37,985 bases of DNA from Candidatus Giovannonibacteria bacterium RIFCSPHIGHO2_02_FULL_45_13 (GCA_001778635.1 MFHO01000019.1:1-37985), one strand, 5' to 3'; numbered from the stretch's first letter, positions 1 through 8,641 are shown. Notes: generated from the sequence alone by a model not told the origin. Numbers and translations are program-made.

Positions 1-1275
1 GGAGATTACACAATTGAAATTATGGACACCCAAAACGCGGGAGTCCGCGACGTAAGCGATAGCGCGTTCACTATTGCCCCGAAAGCTTCAATTACTGTAG
101 TTGCTCCAAACGGAGGCGAGCGGTGGTTTAAGGGTTTCCAAGCAACTGTCCGCTGGAGTTCAGGAAATATTCTAAGCAAATCCGTAAATATAAATCTGCT
201 AAAAGGCGGGGTTTTCGCGCGGCGCCTGGCTTCCGGCGTTCCTCAAAAGTTTTATTCTTGGGAAACGCAATCCTACGTTTCCGGATCCGGGTTTAACTAT
301 GCTCTTGCAATCCCGTCAGATCTCACAGATGGCTCTGATTACACGCTGGAAATTACCGATTCGGCCGATCTTTCAACCAGCGACGTAAGCAATTCTGCTT
401 TTAGCGTGCTCTCCGTGCCAAGCCCGGTAACTTTCAGCGGACGGATTGTCAATAAATTTACTTCAAGCCCGCTTGCAAATACCCAAATGGGCACTCTTGA
501 TTTTCCGGGCGGCGGATGGGTTTCATTCAAAAGCGGCCCCAACGGAGAATTTTCCATCTCCACCACAACTGCGGAGATGAGCTCAACTAGATTCTGGAAA
601 ATGCCAGTTGCGTCGTGGCCTACGTGCTACATGCTTTGGCAACAACTTCTTTACTGGAGAACAGACTCAATTTACCATCACGACCACCTTTTTGACTTGC
701 TTCGCGACACAATCGTTCCGCTTGTAAAATCTGATGTGAATTTCGGCGATGTTCCAATGTGGCCCGGAACCGGCCTTTATACTTACGCTGACAAACCGAA
801 CGTCTCCAGCGCTATGGTAAGCTATCCCGATTCCAGTTACGGCGGCTGGCAAATTCTCGCGTTAGAAGCGGATTTGCAAGTAAAACTTTATGATTTCACT
901 GCCGGTGTTTACTACACCGCGCCGTCCATAAAAATTCCTTTGGCAAACGGCTGCACGCCGAAAACACTTACGTATCTTAATGGGGCGTTTAAGTGGGAGC
1001 CGTACAATATACGATCTTCGTATGGGATTTCCGGCGCCACATTTGCAGTAGGAACACCGATTAATAAAGTTACATTCTCCGCCGCCGGAGGCGTGGCGCC
1101 ATACACATGGGGGCTTTACTACGGTCCATTGCCGCCCGGCCTTACGCTTGATCCTGCGACCGGCGTACTGTCCGGAACTCCAACAACTGCCGGAACATAC
1201 AAATTCCAGATAAAAATTACTGACGCCAATGGCATCAACGGCGGCAGCTGGCCAATAACGGTTACGGTTAAATAA
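1..1275 (+). CDS. Surface-exposed multidomain protein, 3' part only
   Basis: The reading frame is open from base 1, so the start lies outside the window; 424 residues are visible. Two copies of a Kre9/Knh1-type (Ser-Thr-rich) surface domain can be seen: the end of one (ending VSDSAFTIAP) and a full one starting with the typical APNGGERW and ending VSNSAFSVLS. A beta-sandwich/carboxypeptidase-regulatory-like stretch (GRIVNKFTSSPLANTQ) follows, then an unusual Trp/Tyr-rich middle. The last 80 residues are a putative Ig (He_PIG) domain with the hallmark LPPGLTLDPATGVLSGTPT. There is no C-terminal anchor or LPXTG motif. I infer a secreted or cell-surface adhesin-like protein; such proteins are common in Parcubacteria. 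Its last 8 bases overlap the convergent membrane-protein gene. The ligand is unknown. Confidence 0.8.
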   Translation, partial: GDYTIEIMDTQNAGVRDVSDSAFTIAPKASITVVAPNGGERWFKGFQATVRWSSGNILSKSVNINLLKGGVFARRLASGVPQKFYSWETQSYVSGSGFNYALAIPSDLTDGSDYTLEITDSADLSTSDVSNSAFSVLSVPSPVTFSGRIVNKFTSSPLANTQMGTLDFPGGGWVSFKSGPNGEFSISTTTAEMSSTRFWKMPVASWPTCYMLWQQLLYWRTDSIYHHDHLFDLLRDTIVPLVKSDVNFGDVPMWPGTGLYTYADKPNVSSAMVSYPDSSYGGWQILALEADLQVKLYDFTAGVYYTAPSIKIPLANGCTPKTLTYLNGAFKWEPYNIRSSYGISGATFAVGTPINKVTFSAAGGVAPYTWGLYYGPLPPGLTLDPATGVLSGTPTTAGTYKFQIKITDANGINGGSWPITVTVK

Positions 1276-1798
1276 AGATTTGCCGTAAAACCAGGTACCA
1301 AAACGAGGTGGCTATGAGGAGGATTTGGGTAAGCATACCCAAAAGCCAATTTTTTGCGGGCACAGTCCAGTGAAAATAGCTGTGAAAACCGTGATATTTT
1401 TGCAAAGACGGATTTTCCAGCCGCAGTTTCGGCGACCAAAGCGGCGAGGTATCAACAATATCAGGGAATGCTCCTCCCAACGCGCCGATTAAAATTAAAC
1501 TTAATTGGTCCGGTGGTGATAAAGCAAAAATAATTGCAAATAATATTATAGATACAAGCCAATCAATAAAAAGCATCGCCCAACCGCGTGCGCCGAAAGC
1601 GCCAAGAGTGTTTTCTTCAAAATTGCTGTCTCCAAGATAAGGCGCGCGCCTTTCCTTAACGCGGAAAGATCCTTGATCAAAATGCGGCATGGCATCCATC
1701 AAATGGTGGCTCAAAAAACCCGCAAAAAATCCGGCGTAAGGATTGCCGGTTGCCACGCCGATTGCCGCTCCAGCCAGCGAATGTGTCGTAAAAAACAT
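1268..1798 (-). CDS. YdjM/DUF457-like integral membrane protein, putative metal-dependent hydrolase family
   Basis: A 176-residue membrane protein. The N-terminus (FTTHSLAGAAIG) and the motifs FLSHHLMDAMPHFD and GALGGAFPDIVD, with later His residues (YHGFHSYFHW), fit the His/Asp-rich pattern of the YdjM/LexA-regulated membrane hydrolase group. Hydrophobic segments lie near residues 8-30, 72-92, 96-112 and 152-172. It starts 24 bases after the pseudopilin stop and is probably the last gene of the pilC-pilin transcript. It overlaps the convergent surface-protein gene by 8 bases. No biochemical role is certain; the family name is older than any proven activity. An alternative is a small transport or phosphatase-like membrane protein. 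Confidence 0.65.
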   Translation of the reverse strand: MFFTTHSLAGAAIGVATGNPYAGFFAGFLSHHLMDAMPHFDQGSFRVKERRAPYLGDSNFEENTLGAFGARGWAMLFIDWLVSIILFAIIFALSPPDQLSLILIGALGGAFPDIVDTSPLWSPKLRLENPSLQKYHGFHSYFHWTVPAKNWLLGMLTQILLIATSFWYLVLRQIFI

Positions 1799-1822
1799 AT
1801 GCTGGATATATTAGCACAAATT

Positions 1823-2296
1823 TTACTGTATGCCTCCGGTTGAGAAAATTGTGATTGTGCGGGTTTTGGATTGGTCGCGTTGTGAGGAGATTGTGACAGT
1901 GCCGGAAGCGGTGGTTGTGCCGCCCAAAATAGAAAATACAGTATCCACCGCGCCTCCGGAGAGAGTAATTGAACTTATTTTAACAAGCGTCGGCAAAATG
2001 TAGGCTTCATTCGCCGAATCGGATGCGCTGTAAACCGATCCTTTGAACAAAACAGCTTTGGTTGCTTCAAAATGGACGCCGTAAGTCTTTTTATCTTGAG
2101 ATCCAACGGACCTCGACCGCGCGTCTCTTAAAATTCCTATGATTGTTTCTTGGGCTGATTGCAAATCGTTGGATTCCCGAAAAGCCCCGAAGGCGACGAA
2201 GAGAATCGTCGCAATGATCGCGACAATAAAAAAACTTATCAGCATTTCGAGCATTGTAAATCCCCCATTTTCCATTTTCCATTTTACATTTTTCAT
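1823..2296 (-). CDS. Type IV pilin-like / GspH-type pseudopilin
   Basis: A 157-residue protein with a class III signal: after a short charged leader comes GG|FTMLEMLISFFIVAIIA, with the prepilin-peptidase site after the second Gly, Glu at +5 of the mature protein, and a hydrophobic helix of about 20 residues. A helix (SAQETIIGILRDARSRSVGSQ) and a Thr/Ser-rich beta domain follow, the layout of GspH/FimT minor pseudopilins. It starts 4 bases after pilC ends, so it is almost surely co-transcribed with the platform protein. Met1 or Met8 (MENGGF) could be the start; the upstream bases repeat the unit aaaatgg. I infer a minor pilin of a competence or type IV pilus system whose ATPases are encoded elsewhere. 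Confidence 0.85.
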   Translation of the reverse strand: MKNVKWKMENGGFTMLEMLISFFIVAIIATILFVAFGAFRESNDLQSAQETIIGILRDARSRSVGSQDKKTYGVHFEATKAVLFKGSVYSASDSANEAYILPTLVKISSITLSGGAVDTVFSILGGTTTASGTVTISSQRDQSKTRTITIFSTGGIQ

Positions 2297-2300
2297 TGCT

Positions 2301-3524
2301 TCAAAACGCCCCCACTAAATTATACATTGGAGAAATCATTGAGATCGCGAAAAATCCGACCACGACGCCGATAAGAATCATAAGCGCCGGTTCAATAACC
2401 GTTGAAAGATCTTTCGTGGCCTGCGCCGCTTCACCTTCATAAAAAGACGCAAGGCGCAAAAGCATGTGCGAAAGCTCTCCCGTCTCCTCCCCGATGGCCA
2501 TCATTTCGCCGACCAATGCCGGGTAAAGCTCTCCTGAAGAAAGGAATGCCTTAGAAATGGTCTCGCCGCGCTGGATTTTCGCCCGCGCGTCTTCCAGAAT
2601 ATTTTGATAAAGATGGTTTTGTAAAACTTCTTTTGTTATAGAAATGGCTTCCAATATATCCACGCCGGAAGAAACCAGGGAACTTAAAGTCCGGCAAGTT
2701 CGCGCGGAATTAAATTTTTGATTAATGCCTTTAATAATCGGCAGGTGTGTAAAAAGCCAGTCGACTTGCTTTTTGCCTCTCGGAGACCCAAACCAACGAT
2801 AGAGGGCGTAGCCGGCCGCGGCTGAACCCAAGAGAAAAAATAGGCCGCTTTGCAATAGTGACTTGCTGATTAAAATAATAAATTGAGTAGAAAGAGGCAA
2901 CTCGACTTTTAATTCTTCAAAGGTCGAAATCAAGGTCGGCACAACGTAAATCAGCATCAAAATTCCTATGCCAACCATTGCGATCATTACGATTATGGGA
3001 TAAACCATCGCTCCGCGCACTTTTTTTTTCAAAACATAATCTTTTTTTAATTGCAGGGCTATCAATTTCAGAGACTCTTCCAATTTGCCTGATTTTTCTC
3101 CGGCGCGTACCATCTCCTGGTAAAATTTCGGGAAAATGTCAGGCCGCTCGCCTATTGCTTCGGCAAAAGATTTTCCTTTTTTGATTGATTCGGCCACTTG
3201 CGAAATGGTTGCCTTGAATTTCTCGTTTTGCGTCTGCCTCGCCATCACCTCTAAAGCCTTAGAAAGACTGACACCGGCTCCTATCATAACTGCCGTGTTG
3301 CGCGAAAAATTCAATTTTTCCTCCAAAGAAACCCGCTGAAAAAATTGCGGGATGTAATCGTTCCAGTTTTTTCTCCGCCGGACAACACCGGTCTCCGCCA
3401 CAAAAAGCGGCGTGATTCCGTCCGCTCGCAACATGCGCGCCAAATCATACTGGTCTTTTGCTTCTCTGTTTCCCTCAATATCCGCCCCTCCCTTGTCTCT
3501 GCCCCTATAATGATAAAACGGCAT
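2301..3524 (-). CDS. pilC: Type IV pilus inner-membrane platform protein PilC/GspF
   Basis: At 407 residues it has the usual length for PilC/GspF. The N-terminus (MPFYHYRGRDKGG, then GNREAKDQYDLARMLRADG) is the standard start of the family. Two homologous T2SSF domains follow (about 70-195 and 270-395), with hallmark segments MIGAGVSLSKALEVM and LVSSGVDILEAISI, and FPKFYQEMVRAGEKSGKLEE mirrored by YPALVGEMMAIGEETGELS. Membrane helices lie near 170-195, 220-240 and 375-400. It assembles pilin into the fibre with PilB/PilT ATPases, which are not in the window. It heads a pilC-pilin-membrane protein group. A -10 box (TAGAAT preceded by TGG) sits 6 nt before the ATG with no Shine-Dalgarno, which suggests a leaderless mRNA. 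Confidence 0.93.
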   Translation of the reverse strand: MPFYHYRGRDKGGADIEGNREAKDQYDLARMLRADGITPLFVAETGVVRRRKNWNDYIPQFFQRVSLEEKLNFSRNTAVMIGAGVSLSKALEVMARQTQNEKFKATISQVAESIKKGKSFAEAIGERPDIFPKFYQEMVRAGEKSGKLEESLKLIALQLKKDYVLKKKVRGAMVYPIIVMIAMVGIGILMLIYVVPTLISTFEELKVELPLSTQFIILISKSLLQSGLFFLLGSAAAGYALYRWFGSPRGKKQVDWLFTHLPIIKGINQKFNSARTCRTLSSLVSSGVDILEAISITKEVLQNHLYQNILEDARAKIQRGETISKAFLSSGELYPALVGEMMAIGEETGELSHMLLRLASFYEGEAAQATKDLSTVIEPALMILIGVVVGFFAISMISPMYNLVGAF

Positions 3525-3573
3525 ACATTTATTCTACCAATTTTTAGGATGTTATAATATGCTTAATACGCCG
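3525..3573. promoter_or_regulatory. Divergent promoters of pilC (-) and the ABC exporter (+)
   Basis: On the minus strand TGG-TAGAAT occupies 3539-3531, six nt before the pilC ATG. On the plus strand TGT-TATAAT (extended -10) occupies 3550-3558. The plus -10 abuts an ATG at 3559, which cannot be the start if this promoter is used; the ATG at 3574 would then follow a very short leader. No convincing -35 boxes are seen. Confidence 0.5.
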
Positions 3574-5328
3574 ATGGTAAAGCTTAAAAAAGAAAATTTG
3601 ATAGAGGGATGGAAAATAATTTTGAAATATCTCCGTCCGCACCGCGAGGCGGTTTTTGCGCTGATCGGCTTAAGCGTCGTTTCGGCGGCGCTTAACGCCG
3701 GCGTTCCATACTTGGCTGGGCGCGTAATTGATAGCATTATCAGCCAAAATTCCGCGGTTTTTATTTTTGTCGCCATCTGGTTTTTTGTAAGGATTTCCGG
3801 CAATATCATTGATTGGCGAATTTCGATCCGCAACGACGCGCTTGCTTCCGACCTCGACGGAGAATATATTGCCGTTGGCTACGCAAAACTGCTTAGACTT
3901 CCTCTTTCCTTCCACAAAAATCACAAAATGGGAGATATCTTAAACAGAATTGCGAGGGCGGCCGACCAGCTTTATGATTTGGTGCACCAAATTGTTATCG
4001 GAATGGCTCCGCAGCTTTTAAGCATTGTGTTCGCGCTTTATTTTGTGTTCTCCGCAAACAGCCTGCTTGCGTTAGTTTTAATTTGCAGCGCCATTATCTA
4101 TATTTCAATTTTAATCAAAACCGCGCCGGCGCTGGCCGCAAAATCGAAAGTATCAAATCGGGCGTTTTATCGCGTTTATGGGGACGCGCATGACACGATC
4201 TTAAACGTTGCATCGGTGAAGCAAGCCACCGCGGAGAACGACGCTGCAAAAAAATTATTTCACGGATTCGTGCACAGAGCCTATGGGTTGTGGTTTGAGC
4301 TCACCAAGTTCTGGAGCGTTCTGAATTTTTGGCAAGCATTGCTTGTCGCGGCTGCGCAATTTTTAATTTATTTAATTGCGATTTTTCTAATAAGAGACGG
4401 GAAGCTAACCATTGGAGAACTCGTCATGTTCGGCGGCTACTCCGCGATGTTTTTGGGGCCGTTCGCGTTTATGGGCCGCAACTGGCAGACAATACAAAAC
4501 GGCATTACTGCAATCCAATACGCTGAAAAAATTCTCAACATTCCAGCTGAAGAATATTCGCCCAAGAACACTGTTATCTTAGAAAAGGTTATCGGTGAGG
4601 TGGAGTTTAACAATATCAGTTTTTGGTACAGCAAAAAACAGGGCGAGGTGTTAAAAAATATAAATCTGCGCGCGCTCCCCGGAGAAAAAGTCGCGCTGGT
4701 AGGAGAGTCGGGAGTCGGCAAGAGCACGCTGGTGGATTTGATTTCTCATTATTACAAACCGGCTGCGGGCAAAATTTTAATTGACGGACACAATGTAAAG
4801 AATCTGGATTTAAAATTTTTGCGCTCGCAAATCGCCGTTGTTCCGCAGGAAATCATGCTCTTTAACGATACTATTAAAAATAATATTAAATACGGAAGTT
4901 TCAGCGCGTCCAATGAAAAAATTGCCCACGCTACCGGCCTCGCCCACGCCGATGAATTTATAAATAATTTTCCCAGAAAATATGAGCAAATTGTCGGCGA
5001 GCGCGGGATCAAGCTTTCAATGGGCCAAAAACAGCGTGTAGCTCTGGCGCGCGCTTTCCTGCGCGATCCCAAAATTTTAATTCTGGATGAGCCAACTTCC
5101 GCTTTGGACGCAAAATCTGAAAAATTTATTCAAGAATCCTTGCGCGAGCTTATGCATGGCCGGACAACTTTTATAATCGCGCATCGCTTAAGCACGGTCC
5201 GCGATGTAGATAAAATCTTTGTGCTTCATAAAGGCACAATCGCAGAAGTAGGCACTCACGACGAACTGATTGCCAAAAAAGATGGCGTCTACCGCCGCCT
5301 CTATGAACTGCAGGTTGGATTTAACTGA
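3574..5328 (+). CDS. ABC exporter half-transporter (fused permease and ATPase)
   Basis: An ABC exporter half-molecule of 584 residues (589 if the upstream in-frame ATG at 3559 is used). The membrane domain (about 20-330) has six predicted helices. The nucleotide-binding domain has Walker A GESGVGKST near residue 377, signature LSMGQKQ near 481, Walker B ILILDEPTSALD near 501 and switch His in IIAHRLS near 534. The signature departs from LSGGQ (Gly to Met at position 3), which does occur in functional transporters. It should homodimerise or pair with another half. It resembles MsbA/ATM-type multidrug or lipid exporters; the substrate cannot be read from sequence. I prefer the ATG at 3574 because a perfect TATAAT ends one base before 3559. 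It stands alone and ends at an 11-bp hairpin. Confidence 0.9.
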   Translation: MVKLKKENLIEGWKIILKYLRPHREAVFALIGLSVVSAALNAGVPYLAGRVIDSIISQNSAVFIFVAIWFFVRISGNIIDWRISIRNDALASDLDGEYIAVGYAKLLRLPLSFHKNHKMGDILNRIARAADQLYDLVHQIVIGMAPQLLSIVFALYFVFSANSLLALVLICSAIIYISILIKTAPALAAKSKVSNRAFYRVYGDAHDTILNVASVKQATAENDAAKKLFHGFVHRAYGLWFELTKFWSVLNFWQALLVAAAQFLIYLIAIFLIRDGKLTIGELVMFGGYSAMFLGPFAFMGRNWQTIQNGITAIQYAEKILNIPAEEYSPKNTVILEKVIGEVEFNNISFWYSKKQGEVLKNINLRALPGEKVALVGESGVGKSTLVDLISHYYKPAAGKILIDGHNVKNLDLKFLRSQIAVVPQEIMLFNDTIKNNIKYGSFSASNEKIAHATGLAHADEFINNFPRKYEQIVGERGIKLSMGQKQRVALARAFLRDPKILILDEPTSALDAKSEKFIQESLRELMHGRTTFIIAHRLSTVRDVDKIFVLHKGTIAEVGTHDELIAKKDGVYRRLYELQVGFN

Positions 5329-5348
5329 CCCAAACCAGGTTTGGGTCA
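5326..5348 (+). terminator. Stop-codon hairpin after the ABC exporter
   Basis: A perfect 11-bp inverted repeat (TGACCCAAACC / GGTTTGGGTCA around a single A) begins with the stop codon itself. There is no clean T tract downstream, so it may protect the 3' end of the mRNA rather than terminate by itself. It lies between the convergent ABC and jag genes. Confidence 0.5.
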
Positions 5349-5412
5349 TAAAGATCATAAGAAAAAACCCCGCTTACTTGCAGGTCTAAATTGCTAAAAG
5401 ACACTTGGCGTC

Positions 5413-5892
5413 CTAAACCAAATCTAGGGGCTTGACCACGACTCTGCGATCCGGGCCTTCGCCGGTGGACTGTGTGGAAATATCGGGATACTCCTGCAAA
5501 ACAGAGTGCACAATTCTGCGATCGTAAGCGTTCATAGGGCGCATCTCAACTTCTTTTTTAAAATATCGCACCCTCTGGGCATGCATTCGCGCCATGTCTT
5601 TTATCTCCTCTATCCTTTTTTTATTGTAATCATTGACGTCAATTAAAAATCGGAATTTGCTCCCGGGGAATTTTTGTTCGTATATGCGTTTGATTAAATA
5701 AGTAAACGAGAAAAGATGTTTGCCTCCATCCCCGATCAAAAGCGGCGCCTCTGTGCCGGGCGTTTTTATAATAAACCAATTATCTTCTCCGCCTTCTTGA
5801 AATTCTAACGAACACAAAAATCCCATTCGAGCCAAAAGGTCTTTTATGGTATTTTCGGCAAACTCAATTTGTTGCTTTGTTTCGCTATCCAT
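5413..5892 (-). CDS. jag: KH/R3H RNA-binding protein Jag (KhpB)
   Basis: 159 residues, shorter than Firmicutes Jag because the N-terminal Jag_N domain is absent. The KH-II domain (about 30-85) carries the GxxG loop as GDGGKH. The R3H domain (about 95-157) carries the Arg-x3-His signature in RRIVHSVLQEY. KhpB binds RNA, often with KhpA, and affects cell-envelope genes and division in Firmicutes; the role here is inferred. The gene overlaps the 3' end of yidC by 8 bases and belongs to the rpmH-rnpA-yidC-jag operon typical of the origin region. A conserved extension (RVVVKPLDLV) ends the protein, as in relatives. Confidence 0.9.
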   Translation of the reverse strand: MDSETKQQIEFAENTIKDLLARMGFLCSLEFQEGGEDNWFIIKTPGTEAPLLIGDGGKHLFSFTYLIKRIYEQKFPGSKFRFLIDVNDYNKKRIEEIKDMARMHAQRVRYFKKEVEMRPMNAYDRRIVHSVLQEYPDISTQSTGEGPDRRVVVKPLDLV

Positions 5893-6595
5893 TTTGAAGC
5901 GCTCGTCTGCGGACGACCGCTTCGTGCACTATAGCAAAAACATTCATTGCTGTCCAATACAAAGAAACCGCCGCCGGCAGTTTAAACGCTATAAAAAAAA
6001 CCAGAATTGGGAAAAAATAAACCATCTGAAACTGCATCGCCCGTTGCATATCTTTTTTCGCTTCGGCGCCGCCGCCGGAAACGACCGCTAGTTTCGCCTG
6101 CAAGAATTGGGAAGCGGCGGCCAAAACGGCCAGCAGTACGCTGGCCTCGGTTAAAGAAATAAATCCTAAAAACATTGTATTAACCGGCACGGAAATATCC
6201 AAAAACGCATAAACTTCGCCCGCCTTAAACGGAATGCCCTGCCAAAAAACCTGGTACAGCGCGATCAAGAGCGGCAACTGAACAATTAACATAACAAATC
6301 CAGCGAGCGGATTGATGCCGTGAACGCGATAAAGTTCCATGAGCGCTTTGGTTTGTTCTTCTTTGGTCTTTTTCTCCGCGTAGATTTTTTTTACGTCCGG
6401 TTCTATTCTTTTCATTGCGTTTTGAGTTTTTAGCATGTTGTGAGTCATAGGAAACGTCAGCACCCTTATAAACACGGTCAGTAAAATCACCGCCAAACCC
6501 AGATCGTGCCCCGGCAAAATCGAAGTCAAAAAAACCAAAGCCCCCAAAAGCGGGCGGTAAAATATTTCATTAAAAACTAATTTTAGATAGAACAT
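5885..6595 (-). CDS. yidC: Membrane protein insertase YidC/Oxa1
   Basis: 236 residues, the short Oxa1/SpoIIIJ form without the large periplasmic domain of proteobacterial YidC. The conserved hydrophilic-groove Arg is in LTVFIRVLTFPMTHN, and a basic cytoplasmic hairpin follows (KRIEPDVKKIYAEKKTKEEQ). Membrane helices lie near 5-25, 33-55, 95-115, 140-165 and 195-225, with typical segments NPLAGFVMLIVQLPLLIALYQ and AVSLYWTAMNVFAIV. It inserts membrane proteins with or without SecYEG. It shares 26 bases with rnpA upstream and 8 with jag downstream, which points to tight translational coupling. There is no lipobox Cys near the start, unlike SpoIIIJ. Confidence 0.93.
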   Translation of the reverse strand: MFYLKLVFNEIFYRPLLGALVFLTSILPGHDLGLAVILLTVFIRVLTFPMTHNMLKTQNAMKRIEPDVKKIYAEKKTKEEQTKALMELYRVHGINPLAGFVMLIVQLPLLIALYQVFWQGIPFKAGEVYAFLDISVPVNTMFLGFISLTEASVLLAVLAAASQFLQAKLAVVSGGGAEAKKDMQRAMQFQMVYFFPILVFFIAFKLPAAVSLYWTAMNVFAIVHEAVVRRRALQNG

Positions 6596-6908
6596 TTTTT
6601 ATGTCTTCTTTGATTTCGGCGAATGGCGGGACCGCGCGGTCAGCCAATTTCATAAAAAAAACAACGTCCCGTCCCGGCTTGGCGGCGCCGAACACGCTTC
6701 GCGCCGCTTCCGCCATGCGCCTTTTTGCTAAATTCCGCAGATGCGCCGCCCTGGTTTTAGGCCCGGAAACAACAAAAGCAAACCTGTTAAATGCCAAATT
6801 ATTCCGCCTTGCGCGCGCAGTAAGCAGCGCACCTTTAAAATAACCGGATTTCAGCTTAAAAAACCGCTCAAGACCCTTGCGTCCGATTCTAAAAGATTTT
6901 TTAAGCAT
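6570..6908 (-). CDS. rnpA: Ribonuclease P protein component
   Basis: 112 residues, normal RnpA size. The family signature RNLAKRRMAEAAR (RNxxKR motif) is near residues 78-90, and the preceding strand FAFVVSGPKT matches the F-x-V-S-K-K position. The protein is highly basic and would bind the RNase P RNA to mature tRNA 5' ends; no rnpB was found in the window. It starts 6 bases after the rpmH stop and overlaps yidC by 26 bases. The unusually long coding overlap suggests coupled translation, or a later real yidC start; the yidC N-terminus is compatible with either. Confidence 0.92.
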   Translation of the reverse strand: MLKKSFRIGRKGLERFFKLKSGYFKGALLTARARRNNLAFNRFAFVVSGPKTRAAHLRNLAKRRMAEAARSVFGAAKPGRDVVFFMKLADRAVPPFAEIKEDIKNVLSKISF

Positions 6909-6914
6909 ACCACA

Positions 6915-7049
6915 TCAAACAACCAGCCGCTCCCTCCCTTTCTGGCGCCTTCTGGAAAGCACATTGCGGCCCGTTTTGGAGCGCATTCTCTTTAAAAAGC
7001 CATGTGTGCGCGCCCGTTTTCTTTTTTTGGGTTGATAAGTTACAGACAT
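6915..7049 (-). CDS. rpmH: 50S ribosomal protein L34
   Basis: A 44-codon gene read directly on the minus strand. The protein begins [18 protein letters not shown] and continues [18 protein letters not shown], the nearly universal L34 sequence (YQPxxRKRxRxHGFxxRMxTxxGRxVLxRRR), and ends RERLVV. L34 is a small basic protein of the large subunit. It is the first gene of the leftward rpmH-rnpA-yidC-jag operon and lies back to back with dnaA, the classic origin arrangement. A TAAAAT box ends 9 nt before the ATG and no Shine-Dalgarno is seen, so a leaderless mRNA is likely. Confidence 0.96.
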   Translation of the reverse strand: MSVTYQPKKRKRARTHGFLKRMRSKTGRNVLSRRRQKGRERLVV

Positions 7050-7159
7050 CGCCTTTTTATTTTACAACAATTTGGCTTTTAAGCAATATTCACAGGCACT
7101 CCACAATCTATTAACATTTTTTACAATGCAATGTTTATCATTAGGTTTATAGTAAAACT
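7050..7159. other. rpmH-dnaA intergenic region, possible part of oriC
   Basis: An AT-rich 110-bp gap between divergent rpmH and dnaA. It contains ATATTCACA at 7086-7094 and CACTCCACA at 7097-7105, which are two-mismatch versions of the DnaA box TTATCCACA. The dnaA -10 box TATAGT (7148-7153) ends 6 nt before the dnaA ATG. Origin function is inferred from gene order, not proven. Confidence 0.5.
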
Positions 7160-8539
7160 ATGACAAATGAAGAATTGTGGAATGTGGCGCTTGGGGAAAT
7201 AGAGCTAGCCGTGTCGCGAGCAAATTTCGTCACATGGTTTAAGGATACAAAAATCATAGATCAATCCAACGGAATAATAACCGTAGGCGTGCCTAACGGA
7301 TTTTCGAAAGAATGGCTGGAGAACAAATTCCACAAATTTATTCTGAAATCTTTAAGATCAAACGCGCCGGAAATACGCGCCGCAAACTATTCAATCGTTG
7401 CCCCCTCTGCAAACAATGTTAAACCAACTAAGCCAAAATTCAAAAAAGAGCCCATTTTTAACGATGCGGAACAATTGGAATTCAGAGAATTCTACATTGA
7501 TCCCAAAACCAACCTTCATCCTAAATATACCTTAGATTCTTTCATAGTAGGGTCTTTCAACGAGCTTGCTCACGCGGCGGCCATAGCCGTTATTAAAAAT
7601 CCCGGGCGAGCTTACAATCCTTTATTTGTCTACGGAGGCGTCGGGCTTGGAAAAACACACCTTTTGCAGGCAATCGGCAACTCAATACTTAAAGAAGGCC
7701 CCAATAAAAAAGTTTATTACCTCACTTCCGAAAAATTTACGAACGAACTTTTGAATTCCCTGCAAAATCAAACTATTCAAAGTTTCAAAGAAAAATTTAG
7801 AGATTATGATTTGCTTATTGTTGATGATGTGCAATTTTTCGCCAATAAAACAAAAACGCAAGAGGAGTTTTTCCACACATTTAATACGCTTTTTGAATCG
7901 GGCAGGCAGCTTGTTTTTTCTTCCGATAGATCTCCCAAATCCATTCCAAGCATAGGCGAAATAAACGACCGCCTGATTTCCCGCATGGAAGCCGGAGTTC
8001 TTGTAGATATTTCGGAGCCTGAATACGAAGCCAGGCTTGCTATATTAAAAGCAAAATCGGCGGAAAAGAAAATAGATTTGCCAGAATCAACGTTAGAATT
8101 GATCGCTTTAATGGTCCAAAAAAGCATAAGGGAACTGGAAGGCGCACTCAATACGGTAAACATTCAATCAAAATATCAAAACGAGGTGCTTACTAAAGAA
8201 GAAGTTAGGGCGATATTAAGCAAAAATTTAAAACCCAGAAATACCATAACTCCAAGCCAAATCATAAAAACCGTGGCTGAATTTTATGATATACCAGAAA
8301 AATCTATTTACGAACACACAAGAAAAACGGAGGTTGTGCGCCCGCGCCAAATAGCAATGTTTCTGCTCAGAGAAGACCTAAAAGGATCATATCCTTATAT
8401 AGGACAAAAATTTGGCGGCATGGATCACACAACCGCGATTCATGCTTACGAAAAAATCCATGAAGAAACAAAAAAGAACACCAGATTAGAAGAAGAAATA
8501 AAGGGTATTAGAGGTAAATATCAAAACCAACAAAGATAA
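7160..8539 (+). CDS. dnaA: Chromosomal replication initiator DnaA
   Basis: 459 residues with the four-domain layout: N-terminal DnaB/DiaA interaction domain (1-85, starting NEELWNVALGEIE), short linker, AAA+ domain (about 115-335) and C-terminal DNA-binding domain (350-459). Visible motifs are Walker A GGVGLGKTH, Walker B LLIVDDVQF, sensor-1 region LVFSSDRSPKSI, box VII ISRMEAGVLVDI and the DnaA signature GGMDHTTAIHAYEKI. It binds DnaA boxes at oriC and melts the origin; near-consensus boxes flank the gene. dnaN follows 102 bases later. The ATG is preceded by TATAGT at 6 nt and no Shine-Dalgarno, the same start layout as many genes here. The length is normal. Confidence 0.97.
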   Translation: MTNEELWNVALGEIELAVSRANFVTWFKDTKIIDQSNGIITVGVPNGFSKEWLENKFHKFILKSLRSNAPEIRAANYSIVAPSANNVKPTKPKFKKEPIFNDAEQLEFREFYIDPKTNLHPKYTLDSFIVGSFNELAHAAAIAVIKNPGRAYNPLFVYGGVGLGKTHLLQAIGNSILKEGPNKKVYYLTSEKFTNELLNSLQNQTIQSFKEKFRDYDLLIVDDVQFFANKTKTQEEFFHTFNTLFESGRQLVFSSDRSPKSIPSIGEINDRLISRMEAGVLVDISEPEYEARLAILKAKSAEKKIDLPESTLELIALMVQKSIRELEGALNTVNIQSKYQNEVLTKEEVRAILSKNLKPRNTITPSQIIKTVAEFYDIPEKSIYEHTRKTEVVRPRQIAMFLLREDLKGSYPYIGQKFGGMDHTTAIHAYEKIHEETKKNTRLEEEIKGIRGKYQNQQR

Positions 8540-8641
8540 ATTGTTATTAAAAAAATACATTATTTGTATCAATAACATATCCACAGTTTAAATTATCAAA
8601 AATAAATCTAATCCACAAATTAACATAGCTAATAATAATAT
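8540..8641. other. dnaA-dnaN intergenic region with DnaA-box-like sites, candidate oriC
   Basis: A very AT-rich 102-bp gap. ATATCCACA (8577-8585) and TAATCCACA (8609-8617) each differ by one base from TTATCCACA, lie in the same orientation and are 32 bp apart (about three helical turns). Together with the weaker sites upstream of dnaA this is the best origin candidate in the window. The ATAATAATATATG run just before dnaN could be an unwinding element or simply the dnaN promoter. Confidence 0.6.

Noticed and set aside
3559-3573. ATG at 3559 as start of the ABC exporter
   Set aside because: It directly abuts a perfect TATAAT; transcription from that promoter would begin downstream of it. The ATG at 3574 is preferred, though another promoter could rescue 3559.
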